This document shows, piece by piece, positions 41,101 to 52,884 of a DNA stretch of 64,000 bases (positions are counted from its first letter, which is position 1; each line of letters opens with the position of its first letter). Source of the DNA: Plazaster borealis. Its lineage: Eukaryota; Echinodermata; Asteroidea; Forcipulatida; Labidiasteridae. Under the pieces are notes generated by a model, which made no database searches, was not told where the DNA came from, and saw nothing but the letters and a program-made list of their open reading frames with translations. The stretch is from positions 6,882,001 to 6,946,000 of the forward strand of contig CM037472.1 in NCBI GenBank assembly GCA_021014325.1. Direction: 5' to 3'. Made by a program: the position numbers and the translations under genes.

Positions 41101-44100
41101 GTCCACATGGGTAGAATTGGTTCCAATTATATGGGCCATTTTTTCACTTTTGGCTGATAAAGTTTGTCAGAACATAATGAGAGTTTACCTTATTTTGGAA
41201 CAAAACATTACTTGTGACCTGACTTGAATAGAAAAACTTTGACTTGTGACTTGACTTGACTTAAGGAAGAATGACTTGGTTACAAGACTGCTGAGTGCAT
41301 GCACGCTACATATTGGAATGTCCAGGTATATTAACATGTCGTCTGCTGTTGACCTTATTCCAGTAAAAATAGTTATGGAGTGTAAACAAATCTGTCGGCG
41401 GCATCCCACGTAAAATTTTAAAATGGATTTCCAGGTTCAGAATTCATAGTCCAACCTACCTGAGAAGAGAAGGTACAAACTAAGAAGTCCGATAAAGACA
41501 GGAAGTGAATATCTGTAATGACACCCAGTAGTGCATTCCTGGTGTAACGGCTAGACAGACCAGCTGACTTGGATATTGCATTGTCACTAATAAAAACATA
41601 TTGTGGATACCTGAATGACAACAGACAAAACAAGCAATTATATAATGTAGTCACAATCAGTGATGTTGACGATTGATTTTTAGCAATTCTAAATTCAGCG
41701 TATTATTCTACACTTGAGGATACAAGTATAAGCAAGTAAAAACGTAAATGGTATCATGTTTAACTCTCAAATCATAATTAAAGGCATCGTACACGTTTGG
41801 TAATTGTCAAAGACCAGTGTTCTCACTTGGTGTATCCCAACATATGCATAATATAACAAGCCTGTGAAAATTTGGGCTCAATTGGTCATCGAAGTTGCAA
41901 GAAAATGATGAAAGAAAAAACACCCTTGTTGTACAAATTTGTGTGCTTTCAGATAGGAATAAAAGGCTTCTAGCTAGAAGTCTTTTATTATTTTAGTGAG
42001 AAATTACCTCTTTCTCAAAAACTACGTAACTTCAGAGGGAGTCGTTTCTCACAATGTTTTATACTATCAACAGCTCTCTGTTACTTGTTATCAAGTCAGT
42101 TTTCATGCTAATATATATTTTGAGTAATTACCAAACATGTACGATGCCTTTAAAGACAAAGTCAGGATTGGTAATCGTCAGCAAATATTGTTAATTTTTC
42201 AACCTGAAGCTCATTAGTTTTATGCTTATCATTAATTTCATACCAATGTCAATCCATCAAAAATACTGTCCTAAGTAAAACAAAAAAACAAGTAAGACCT
42301 AAAAACCACTGTTGTTTCTGTTGAACTTTTACAAAAAACTCAGCTTGTGACTAAGGTGTAGATACTTGATGTGTTGACTTATCAATGATGGCCAGGAAAA
42401 CCAATGTTAATAAATGTTCTAAATCTTTACTTAGCTCATTTTTTCAAAGGTTATAATGTGTTTGAATCATGGGAGATCCCCTGCAATGTAAACACTAAAA
42501 ATAGTCCAACTAAATTTTCACTTCTACAAAAATAATCCACTAAATAATGTTCGTTTGTATTTTGTTTCTTTATAAGAATAAAGGGTGGGATTTTTTGTTG
42601 TTATTTTAAATCATGAAATTAACTTAAAGTATTTGTCTTGTTTTATCAATTGTATGATTTCTGTCAATATGGGCTGATGTTTGTTTAAATTAAACATTGA
42701 GTTACTTACGCTTTTCTTGCCTCTGCTAAGAGACTGGCATCATCCGTGGCAAGATAAACTCTTCGCTGATCAACAACTTGGATTCTCTCCAGGGTATTGT
42801 AATACTCATCTACATGGATCATGTATTCAATAATGCCATGAAATGCAGCCTCAGTTCCTACTTTATCTGTACGCCTCACATGCACCCTGTCAATACAATA
42901 CACATTCAATGCTATAGTTCATTTTCTGTGAGTTCAGTTCATATTAAAAATAAAGGACAAGGGATAAAAGTAACATCTATTAATCTGAAACCTCACTTAT
43001 TATAAAGTTCATACCAGTACCAATCCAAGCACAAAATAATTATGACTGAAATACTGGAAGACTCCTCAAATAACAATTGGGTTTCTTTTTGGGTTTTTTC
43101 ATTGCCGCAATCAAAAACATGTACATGTCTCTGTGAACATGCACAAACTCCCTGACAAAACACAAACCTTTTTTCATTGCTTTCACTAAAATGAAACCAA
43201 ATATATTTTTGAATGATATTTTCACAGGTAATTGGTTGGATGTTGCATTTTTTTGAAAACTAGAGGATGGAAATGAATTTACTGTTCCAAAAACCAATAA
43301 CTTTAACAAGGATGTGATTGCACATCAAATGAATCATCCTGGTGGTCTCCTCTTGTCTAGAGATGAAACCAAAATAAATTCAAGAGGAATTACAGACTCA
43401 TCACCACAAACGGAAAAGTAGAGAATTGGGGGAAAAAAGGTTTTATCATTTTTTCCCTTGATAAGTTAGAAAGTTAGAATCTTTAAAGCCAATTTGAAGG
43501 GGAAATGGGAAACCTGTGACAAATCACTAGGACTGATTTAAAAAGTCAATTACACACAGCGTTCAAACCTCACACATAAGATCTTCACAAGTAGAAGATA
43601 CCGCTGTAGTATACCTGTTAGTGGTGGTTAATCACTGTTGGTTATCAATAAATAAACATAACAAATAAATAAAAATAGAGATGTCATAATGACATCATCA
43701 GGTGTTGAATTACATTAAATCAAAGTTTAATATTTGAGAAAATCATAACTCATGAATCACAGAATGGATTTGTACAATCTATATGCCATCAGAAAGGGCT
43801 GTACATGACAGGTTTGCTCCATAATACAAATTTTGATCACCCCAAAAACAATCCTAAATTTCCTGTCCCTTAGGGCAACCAACTACCGAAGTTACAAATG
43901 TCCAAATGTCAATTCTGACTGGAGTTACAGCCCAAATCATTTAGCTATAACTAAATGATTTCAGAAAAAAATATCTTCTTTGTTTGATGTGTTTTCTCGT
44001 TCCGAGACGCGCGAGACTTGCACAGTCTATTGGGCTGGGAGGTAAAAATCATATCTCCTGAACCATAAGCTATTTTGACAATCTAAACATCTTATGAAAG

Positions 44101-47100
44101 GGGTAAACAAACTTCATAAAAGTTGCACTGACATGAACCAAATTTGACCTTGTCTTCTGGTTGAAACCTGGAGTTGAAGTCAAAATACATTAAGTAGGAT
44201 TTGAAACTTTGCATGGTGGAAATACGATATGGAAAGGTTTGCGGTAACACCATGTAATGACTATCTCCAGAAGACGATCAAAGCATACTGATCGAAACGT
44301 CGAGTTGAAACCAACGGTTCTTTTCAGAACCACCCCCGACTCATTTAGAGATAGTCATTACATGGTGTTACTGCAAACCTTTCCATATTGAAAATACATT
44401 CCCGGGCCTCATTTAGAGGTCTACAGACAGTATGAACTGGAATTTGGACATGGTCTCTGTGTATGCTATGAAATAACGTTCGACCACTCGGCCTTCCAAT
44501 TATAAGAGTTATAAGAGTAATAAGAGTAATAATAATAATAATGATTACATTTATATAGCGCTTCATACTAAAAATTAAGTTTCTAAGCGCTTCACAAAGT
44601 AAATATAAACGATTAAGTAAGCAAACGGGAAAATTAAAGCTAGAAATATACAATAATAATACAAAAGGTACACGAAATATACAATATAACAGGCTATTTA
44701 GAAGAGACAAATATCATTAGACTATGAGAACAATTATTGTAATCTCATTGGCACTGATGGAAACCATTGAAAAGATGGGTTTTTAATTTTATTTTGAAAC
44801 TGCCAATTGTCTAAGCATTCTGGGTGTAGGAGGGGAGACTGTTCCATAATGTGGGGGCACATACTGAGAAGGCTCTATCGCCGTATCGTGTGTTGGTACG
44901 GGGACCTGGTGCCAACTGGGATGACGATGAAGATCTAAGGTTGATTGAGGGGCGTGTTCTGGAAGACAAAAGTTCAACTAAGTATGATGGTTCATGGTTA
45001 TGCAATAACTTGTAGGTGAGGAGAAGAACTTTGTACTGGGTGCAAAGGGGAATGGGGAACCAGTGTAATGAGTGAAGTACTGGGGTGATGTGCTGAAACT
45101 TCTTGGACCGAGTGATGAGGCGAGCTGCTGTATTTTGGATGGACTGTAGTAGGGCGAGATGAGAAGCAGGGAGATTTATCAGGAGGCTGTTACAATAATC
45201 AAGATGGGAGGTGACTAGTGCGTTGACGAGACGTTCTGTGGAGGTACGGTCTAGGTATTGTCAAAGTTTTCCAATTTTGAATATTCCAAAGGATGCGGCG
45301 CGAGAGATTTTCTTGATGTGTTCTTTCATAGTGACGGCATTATCAACTATAACCCCGAGGTCCCTTGCAGAAGTGGAAGGAGTGATGCGCACACCATCAA
45401 TGATCAGATCTGGTGATGGATTTCTTTTACGAAACTGTGACGCGATATGGATCACCTCAGTTTTCCCACCATTCAGCAGAAGACTATTCTGACTCGACCA
45501 GGACTTCACATTTATGCAATGCTCAAGGATTGAAGCTCCAGATGCAAGTTCATTTTGTTTCAAGACGATGTACAATTGGGTATCATCAGCATACATTATG
45601 TGATTAACACCCGGATGAGCAGATATAGTGTCAGATATAGAACCAGTATACATGGCGAAGTAAAGCGGCCCCATTACTGATCCTTGTGGAACTCCCCAAG
45701 AAAGGGGGGACTCATCTCCCATAGTACCATTAACCACTACGATTTGTTTTCTGTCTATGAGGTAGGAGGTAAGCCAGCTAAGGGTCGTTCCGTCTATGCC
45801 GTAAGACTGCTGAAAGCACCGAGTGATCTTTTTGTGGTCGATGGAATCGAATGCTGAAGAGTAGTCGAGAAGAACAAGGATGACTTCCTGACCCTTATCA
45901 ACCGCCAGAAGGATGTCGTTGTAGACTCCATCAGAGCCGTCTCTATCGAGTAAGAGCCGTCTCTGTCGAGTGATTTGCACGATATGCCGCTTGCATGGCT
46001 GGAAACAGGTTGTGCTCTCAAAGATAAGCACACAGTTGATTGTCAACAATCTTTTCAAAGGTCTGTAACCGGCAAGGTCATCAAGATCCTGGAGAGATTT
46101 CTTTGGAACAGGTGTTATGTGAGAAGTTTTGAAAATACATGGGACTATTCCAGTTGACAATGACAGGTTGATAACCCGAGTGATGAGGGGCAACATCTCA
46201 TCGAGGCAGGTCTTGACAAGCCAAGTCGGGGCTGGGTCCAGGCGACAAGACTTGGACGGGCTTTGCTTGATGGCCCTCCTTACGACATCCTCAGACGCCG
46301 TTTGGAATTCTGAAAACCTGGCCTGCAGCTGGAGTTTTGTTGAACCTTCCTCAGACATTGACTGGCTACTAAGTTTGTTCACAATGCTCTGGACTTTACT
46401 GTAGAAGAACATTCCAAAGTCATTAGCCAGTTTCTTGTCTGAGTCATGCTTCGGCAAGGTTCGGGATGATGATTGGGAGGAAAGTCTATGTACGAATTGA
46501 AAGAGCCCTTTGTTGTTGAGCTGTTCAATTTCCTGCTTCATATATAGCGATTTCGATTGGAATAGAGTCTTGCTGTAGAATCTGCATGCTTCTTTGTATA
46601 GTTCTTTGTCGATCATCAATCCAGTTTTCGCTGAACGATGCTCTGCACGACGTTTTTGGCGTTTGGATTCTGCCACATTGTCATCGTACCTAGGTGCAAA
46701 TGGTCTTTGGGATACCTGGATAGTTTTCTCGGGAGCACGACTGTCCATCAGTTCCTGAAGTACAGTGTTAACTTGCACTGCGAGTTCAGATGGACATGAT
46801 TTGCTGGGTAACGCCGACATGGATTTACGTAAGTCTGCGCGAAACTGGTCCAAATTTATATCTTTCACCTTACGACATTTAATCAGTTTCTTGGGACACT
46901 GTGAAGGAGCAAAATTAACTGAACAGACAACAGCCTTGATCGGAAGGTAGTCCTGAGACACATGACGTATCAAGTAGAGGATGTCCATCTTTCCTGGTGA
47001 TCACAAGGTCAAGGGTGTGTCCGGCTTGATGCGTAACATCACAGACATGTTGTTGAAGTCTAGCCGCATACATGTCGGAAAACGTCTTTGAGTCTTTGTT

Positions 47101-50100
47101 GGAGACATTATCAACTTGAATGTTGAAATCTCCAATCAGAAGTGGCTGATGTTTGTCTGATGTTACCAGCTCTAAAAAGGAGGTGAATTCGCGAGCAAAT
47201 CCATCAAAGGTAAGTTTGCTTTTGGAGGATGAGGGTGGTCGATAGACAGCACTCAGTCTGAAAACAGTGGAGGGTGTTGTCCACACCGTAAAATCCATAA
47301 GCTCAAATGATGGGAAGGCAGGAGTGTCATTTGCAGAGATTTTCAGACCCAAGCGATAGCTAACGCATATTCCTCCTCCCCGGGTTTGCCTATGTGCATG
47401 AGTCACACAGAAGTTGGGTAGTGTTGTGTTGATATCAGCTATGATGTGATCATCGTGATAATCTCCCCTGAGCCATGACTCAGTGATGATCATGATATCT
47501 ACGTTGTTGTCTAATATGAAGTCACATATATCTGTTGTCTTATTGTTCCAGGAGCGAGCATTCCAATGCCCTATGTTGACACAATCATTTTGAGATTGGT
47601 TACGTGATGATGGTGGAGAGTTCACTTTTGATGGGGCACCAGAAGATGGGATTTGAATTTGGATCAACACTCGTTCCCGAGTCTGATGATGTCTTGGAAG
47701 TATGGTCTGGGGTTCAATGACAGGAATTCGAGGGCCTGCACTGGTGCGCCTGCCACCTCTCTTTCTACGTTTCCCCCATCTCTTCCTCTTTCCATATTTT
47801 CAGTATCGAGAACAAAGTTTATTTGTTGCTTCAAATTGACTTTCAATGTGTACAGTACATGATTTACGTTGTAAGTTAAACTTCCGAATTCTTAAACAGG
47901 ATTCACTGTCTAGATGGCATTCATCGGTATAATAGGGTGGGCACAGTCTATTGAGATATTCAGTTGAGTACTGAATGAGCCTTTGTCCTGGTGGCATGGC
48001 TGTGTGCTCTATGTGGGTAAGCCCACACAGGATGGTTGACCGGATATCAAGAATGGTAGATGAATAGGATGAGTGTGTGTATACTGTCCCAGTGGAAACA
48101 TGCACAACTTGAGTCAAAAGTAGAGCAAAATTCAACCATAAAATGCTGGGAAACGTCGAGACTTCCATCCTTTTAACGTAGATAGTTCCGATCTATGTGA
48201 TAGTAGTTTCCAGATGGTATAAACATTCAGGTAGAACATTGCTTATTTGAGAAGAAATAAACAAGAGATGCGAGAGCCTATGCGCTGCACAGCACTACTC
48301 TTTTGTAACTAGTAATTACGTCATCATCCTCAACAACCCCCTCTTGTGACAAGTTTTAAAAATGCACTATTTTGCTGAAAACCTGTCGCAAGTTCAAAAT
48401 AGTTTAACACTTAGTACATACTTAAATCTCAATTTATACTTAAATCTCAATTTGTACACTGCCCGAGTCGACGCTCGCTCTACAGCTGTGGGTGGCGACA
48501 ATTTGAGCTTGCTCAGAAAGGCCCGTCGAGCGGAATGACTGTTTGACAGCATCCAACACGCCAGGTGTAGGTCCCCCAGTGCCGAATGAAGAGGATTGAG
48601 GCTGAAATGTCTGGCCGCCGCGAAAGAACCACAGGGCGGTACACCAGAAATCCGATCAGTCTTGCCAACCACGGCTGGCTGGGCCAGAACGGGGCCACGA
48701 GGAGAGTCATGCAACTCTCTTGCTCGATTTTGGTCAGAACCCGAGCCAGGAGGGACAGGAGCAGAAGGGACCATTCCGTCGGGATGACACGACCCCGGGA
48801 AAGGGCGTCGACAATGCCGTTCTCCTTGCCCGGGAGATGTACTGCCAACAAGGCAATTTTGTGTAGGATGCACCAGCGACAGAGTTCCCAGGTCTGTGCG
48901 CATAGGCGCGCTGACCGAGTGCCCCCCCTGGTGGTTGATGTAAGCCACCATTGTCCTGTTGTGGCAGCGGATGCGAACCGCCTGAGCGGAGGCCGAGGGA
49001 AGGAACTGTTTGAGGGCCTCAGACACCGCTAGGACCTCGAGAACATTGATATGGAAAGAGCGCCAGGTGGCGTCCCAAAGCCCAGCTATTTGGCAGGGGG
49101 ACAGGGTGGCTCCATAGCCGGTCAGTGACGCGTCCGACGTGATCCTGACCGCTGGGTGTAGCTGACAGAATGCATGGCCCTTGGTGAGATTGATAGGGTC
49201 TAATCACCAACGCAGATGGGGGACGAGCCATGTTGTTGTCGGGACCATATGGTCGATAGGGTTCCGGCTGGGCCGGAAAAGGGACAGAAGGTGGAGTTGG
49301 ATAGGGGGCATGTGCAACCTGCAAAAGGGCCACTAGGCTTGCCATAAGACCCAGCAAGCAGAGCCAGGCACAGGCTGGGGCCCTTAGGACGGAGGGCCGC
49401 CACGCCATCGTCGGTCGGGCGAGCCACGCAGGCGCACAGGTCGAGTTTTGCACCCACAAAAAGTCGGCCGTCGTGTGGGGATTGGGAGGGACTTGGCTGG
49501 GTTGATGATGAAACCCATGAATTTTGTGAAACAGACCCACGTGGCGAATCGCAAGTTTCGTTCCTCTTCGAGTGCTTGGCGCTTCGCTGGTGCAGAGGGG
49601 ATCTGCGTCCGGCGGGCGATCGTGACCCAACAGGGCGGGGGGGGGGCCCTCGCAAATTCTAGTGCGTAACCGCGACTGATGATTTCGAGTACCCACCGAT
49701 CGGACAAAATCTGAGCCCAGGACCCCATGTGGAGGTAGAGGCGGCCACCCACGGTTTCTTGCGCCAGCCCCCAGAGTAACATGGGGCTGGTGCGCGGGCG
49801 CCTCGGGTGTCTTGTTGGAACTGGGGGGCAGTGGTGGGCTGACTTTGAATGTTGCAAAAACCAGCCTTGCCAGCGCCCTGATTACGGGGACCGTCGCGTG
49901 CCTTGAAAGGTTGGTGGCGTGGGATCCTAATAATCGAATTGGATTTGGCTTTAGGGGCCGACTTGGCACCCTGGGCAGACAGTTTCTTGAAGTAAATCTT
50001 GTCCGTCGCCTCGATGCATTTAGCCTCGGCTTCCATGGACTCCTGGAATTTCCAGGGGAAGAGGTCACTGCTGAAGAGAGCGAGAGCATTGAAACGCTTG

Positions 50101-50894
50101 CGCGCACCCTCTGACGGGAGGAAGAGCACGTCCAAAACATTAGCTTGACAGGTAGCAGTGACCAAGAGATATTGTCACCGGCACGGGCCCCCGAGGAGGC
50201 GGCTTGTCCCGGGGAGAAGAATTTCTCCCTGTTAAGGACGGTCTTGCTCCCTGCTTAACGTTTCTTACTCATTCTAGAATATATAATAATAAATAATAAA
50301 GAAAAAGAGAAAGAGGAAGCTAACGTGGCGCCTATGCCGCGGGGCATCATAGGGGAGTCAACAGGGGGCACTAGTGTGTGTAAAAATCTTAGCATTTGCG
50401 TCTGCTGGCTTGGGAAATATGCGTTGAGGATATGTTCATGGACAGTTAGTATAAAGGACATTCTCAATGAGATAAACATGGCAAACTTGTTTAATTCAAA
50501 TCATTTTATAAAAGAGAGAGATACATTTGTTTATCCAATACTAGTTCTAAGCAAACCTTAAGAAGTAGAGAGTATAAACTTTCTGCCAAATTGAAGAACT
50601 TGCACATCCAAATTGCTTACTTAAAATACTTTGATGTTTCTTACCCGACAATTGGATGCTGAAATCCCAATTTCTGTCTGGCTAATTCCAGTTCGTTGGC
50701 AAGATTTGGCTGTGGTCTGAGGATGTACTTCAAGACTTGCCCCATCCACCAGACGATGGGGTTTCCATGGAGACGTATAAGCCTTTTTGAGAGATCTTCA
50801 GGAATAGCAAGAGGTAGAAAGTCTGGTCTTGGGTGGATCCCATCAACAATTGGTAAATCAATCACTTGAGTGTTAGCCATCTTCTCTATGGTTG
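37766..50894 (-). CDS. FUT8: FUT8, alpha-(1,6)-fucosyltransferase (C-terminal half, 4 exons)
   Basis: FUT8 is a Golgi type II membrane enzyme (GT23) that adds core alpha-1,6-fucose from GDP-fucose to the Asn-linked GlcNAc of N-glycans. Coding exons in transcript order are 50894-50645, 42886-42710, 41610-41460 and 38125-37766, totalling 938 bp and joining in frame to 311 residues plus stop. Conserved features: [36 protein letters not shown] (donor-binding Arg pair), [26 protein letters not shown], and the C-terminal SH3 domain ([32 protein letters not shown]). The N-terminal anchor, coiled coil and first catalytic exons are upstream (above 50900) and were not found in the window. The gene is convergent with SRP54. 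Confidence 0.96.
38126..41459. other. FUT8 intron
   Basis: It contains a dispersed repeat at about 39221-39310 related to 10801-10863. A 12-bp inverted repeat, TTGGTTGGCAAA / TTTGCCAACCAA, lies at about 40706/40808. A stretch ending in ATGAATGAATGAAATG near 39710 could be an old LINE tail. No other exon was recognised. Confidence 0.45.
41460..41610 (-). CDS. FUT8: FUT8 exon: [10 protein letters not shown]...[10 protein letters not shown]
   Basis: This 151-bp exon carries [40 protein letters not shown] and VCTFSSQ. It includes the conserved Asp of the SDFLVC motif and the Ser of FSSQ, both implicated in FUT8 catalysis. The acceptor is attcag and the donor is gtaggt. Confidence 0.95.
41780..42151. 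mobile_element. palindromic MITE, copy 2 (complete)
   Basis: The termini AAAGGCATCGTACACGTTTG plus GTAATT and their reverse complement at the right end differ at one base over 26. The length is 372 bp. Interior phrases are shared with the copies at 22393 and 28981. It lies in the FUT8 intron between exons 42710 and 41610. Confidence 0.8.
42710..42886 (-). CDS. FUT8: FUT8 exon: [16 protein letters not shown]
   Basis: This 177-bp exon carries [33 protein letters not shown] and [19 protein letters not shown]. The Arg-Arg of RRTDK and the Asp pair of ATDD correspond to the GDP-fucose-binding and catalytic residues known in human FUT8. The acceptor is gacag and the donor is gtaagt. Confidence 0.97.
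43974..44027. mobile_element. end fragment of the 710-bp DNA transposon family
   Basis: TTGATGTGTTTTCTCGTTCC, then GACGCGCGAGACTTGCACAG, then TC followed by TA, is the reverse complement of 29319-29372 with few changes. No partner end was found nearby, so it is a fragment or a divergent copy. Confidence 0.6.
44222..44394. mobile_element. palindromic element with hammerhead-like core
   Basis: The arms 44231-44267 and 44348-44384 are near-perfect reverse complements (GGTAACACCATGTAATGACT on the left). Between them are CAGAAGA (44268-44274), stem GATCA/TGATC around AAGCATAC, then GAAACGTCGAG, the box order of a hammerhead ribozyme with CTGA changed to CAGA. It shares terminal sequence with the elements at 19188 and 26250. 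Confidence 0.6.
45261..46988 (-). pseudogene. reverse transcriptase of the L2/CR1-like element
   Basis: This 575-residue frame carries [13 protein letters not shown] (motif A), [19 protein letters not shown] (motif B), [14 protein letters not shown] (motif C, catalytic YADD intact) and [16 protein letters not shown] (motif E region). The segment [20 protein letters not shown] is out of frame relative to the expected RT sequence, and the right frame appears in an overlapping 79-residue stretch (46033-45794), which indicates paired frameshifts. Reading continues to a stop at 45261. Confidence 0.88.
46915..47670 (-). pseudogene. apurinic-type endonuclease of the L2/CR1-like element
   Basis: The frame carries [37 protein letters not shown] (catalytic ESWL), [25 protein letters not shown] and [13 protein letters not shown], followed by LPSDQGCC where SDH would be expected. 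The SDH catalytic box seems to be replaced or shifted (SDQGCC), so the enzyme is damaged. Its end overlaps the RT frame in another phase. Confidence 0.85.
47800..48168 (-). pseudogene. N-terminal frame of the L2/CR1-like element
   Basis: This 122-residue frame starts [20 protein letters not shown], a hydrophobic signal-like segment, and contains five Cys residues. It lies directly upstream of the endonuclease and is joined to it through a third frame (47846-47664). Function is unknown; it may be the element's ORF1 or polyprotein start. Confidence 0.5.
48440..50235 (-). mobile_element. DIRS-like retroelement relic, GC-rich, internally deleted
   Basis: Minus-strand frames in mixed phase give an ORF1-like part (50165-49900), the start of the RT region ([20 protein letters not shown] and ISRGYALEF), the end of the RT ([19 protein letters not shown]) and an RNase H ([34 protein letters not shown]). 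The RT palm between the two RT pieces is deleted. No tyrosine recombinase was seen. GC content is clearly higher than in the surrounding AT-rich intron, consistent with a distinct origin. DIRS1-group identity rests on the RNase H and RT phrases. Confidence 0.72.
48513..49026 (-). pseudogene. RNase H domain of the DIRS-like relic
   Basis: Two overlapping frames are needed: [20 protein letters not shown] (49026 side; the expected Asp of CDN is His, CHN) and [25 protein letters not shown] (48851-48513). A frameshift lies between them. Confidence 0.7.
50236..50644. other. FUT8 intron between DIRS relic and exon
   Basis: This short stretch has no recognised feature apart from an A-rich tract near 50280. 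It ends at the FUT8 donor. Confidence 0.4.
50645..50894 (-). CDS. FUT8: FUT8 exon: [20 protein letters not shown]
   Basis: This 250-bp exon encodes [60 protein letters not shown] and [13 protein letters not shown]. The acceptor is ttgcag and the donor is gtaaga. It is the most 5' FUT8 exon I can place. Confidence 0.95.
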
Positions 50895-52151
50895 CTGCAA
50901 AAGGCAATCATTACTTGGGTTTACTTAATGAGAAATATTGTTTTGTTTACATGAAGACACATAGGTGTATGAACTTTATAATCATGTTATAAACCACAAG
51001 GGAGACTGGTTAATCAAGAAATTTATAATCAATGCGCTTTCTTTTTGATACCAATAAAAACAATTTTCCTGATAAATACCAATCTTGTACTTTGTCTTTT
51101 TAGAAGTGTCTCATTTGACTGCAAAAGGTTAAATGGGATGATTCTTATGACTTTTTTCATGAAAATTCCCAGGAAAAATTGGTTTGTATGACTCCACTTT
51201 CCATACATTTATTTTAACTCTTTGGTGCACATGTGGCCGCCAAAAACGATCAGTATGACGTTGAAATAATGGTCATAAAACAAAACTATGGTCCCCGTGT
51301 GGGCTATGGCCCCGTGTGGGCTTTATTTTGATGTGTCTTTCAATATGTGGCGCTATTGAAAAAAACCTTGAAAAACCTGGTTGAACTTTGAAAGAAAAAT
51401 TGTTTTGATCTTGGGAATATAATTAATCTGTGCATCAAAGGGTTAAAGCACCATGTGTTTAATCACTTTGTCCACATTACGGGAATTCTCCATTAAAGCT
51501 AAAACATCCTTTTCAAAGTTTACCTACTTCAACTCCTTATCTCATTGTAATCCCTTCGACAAACAGAGACTTTTAATCCCATTAACTGGACGAAGAGTGT
51601 AAGAAGCCGGTACTACTTTTAATCAGTGAAGCGTGGAGCAGTCCGTTGCAACATGCATAGAGCGTGCATAGAGCCTTCCTCTATGCATAGAGCAATAGAG
51701 TTCTCCATCCAACATGTGATACAGACCCGCCATGCTTTGTGCGGCGCCAGCCAGCAATTTGTTTTCCGTACCACACGTTGACTAATGGGCCAACAACAGT
51801 AAAGGCATAGGATTTTTTTTGTTCAGATGTAAATTGCTTCGAAAATGACAAACACAAAAACATATCGAAAAAATGCATTAAATTACATGTGCGTCGCTAC
51901 TGACTCGATGCTGCCATCTACAAACAAGTTCATGCACAATATTGTTCATGAAATGTCAAGGGCACCGCACCGGTACCCGACTGAATGCAAAATCAAAAGA
52001 GGAACGCCCAGTTTATTTTATGCATGAGGTGACTATTTTAAACTCAGTGCATAGAGACAGGCAAGCAGCATCGTGCGCACACGACGAAGTAACCACGTGA
52101 AGTCAGCTCTTGCATATTCATGTATATGCAGTCGGATCGGCCGCACCGGGG

Positions 52152-52321
52152 GGCGAATTTTTTTTTCCCCAAACGACATTGCAATGATGACCTTGCTTTA
52201 ATGATGACCTTGCTTTTTTTTTGCTTTTTTTTCGATCTGAATGCGGATGTTGGAAAGAAATAAAATATTTAAAAAAAAAAAAAATTTGCAATGTCGTTTG
52301 GAAGAAAAAAAATTCGTCGCC
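52152..52321. repeat. 170-bp hairpin element with T/A-tract arms
   Basis: The left arm GGCGAATTTTTTTTTCCCCA plus AACGACATTGCAA (52152-52184) pairs with 52284-52321 (TTGCAATGTCGTTTGG ... AATTCGTCGCC). The centre has a direct repeat of ATGATGACCTTGCTTT. It is probably a small MITE. Confidence 0.6.
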
Positions 52322-52884
52322 AGGGGCTGTCGCAATGTCTTAATACATGTGTACAATACATGTACAGTTTTTAATATTATTTGTTTTATTTGTAATTTCA
52401 TAACATCATATCTGGTCAAAATAATCGTTTGGTAAGCCCCATCATGTTCCACAAGTTTAAGGAATAGGGTGAAGTATGTAGGAGTAGTATGCGATGCTTA
52501 TAAGGGGAGATACATGTATTTGCAATCAATGTGGTACGACTTGCTCGTACTTTGATTTTAAAACCTAGCGTTTTAGACACTGGGGTGGGCTGTAATGGAC
52601 CTTCCTCTACGTTAAGACCGATCTTTTAGAAGTGAGAGCCATAACAGCCCAACAAGGTGGGCTAGTCCATGTAGCCCCATAAGTAGGGCCAATCCATTTC
52701 GTATTAGTGGCCCTAGCACTGAATGCAATCCGATTTCTTTTACCCGGATGTAATTTTGTGTTCCGCGTTGTTCATCACCCAATGGAATCTAACAACTTGC
52801 TCGAAAACAATACTATGTCGGGCTCCCTTAACAGTACCGTCCTTTACAACAAGGATACGATCAACTGCTACAATTTAATGAGGG

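Larger units (their letters stand above)
44490..48190 (-). mobile_element. L2/CR1-like non-LTR retrotransposon, nearly full length, frameshifted
   Basis: On the minus strand the order is a short N-terminal frame (48168-47800), an endonuclease (47670-46915), an RT (46988-45261) and a 3' UTR. The element ends in GCGCTATATAAATG and an ATT microsatellite at about 44500-44560, the usual 3' end of L2-type LINEs. At least three frame changes separate the coding pieces, so this copy is not functional. It lies in the FUT8 intron in the gene's own orientation. Confidence 0.85.

Noticed and set aside
44345..45005. Minus-strand open frames downstream of the RT
   Set aside because: They lie in the 3' region of the L2/CR1-like element, and their composition and position fit non-coding tail or decayed C-terminus.
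48586..49032. 148-residue plus-strand open frame rich in Arg
   Set aside because: It is antisense to the RNase H region of the DIRS-like relic, and the GC-rich composition explains the open frame.
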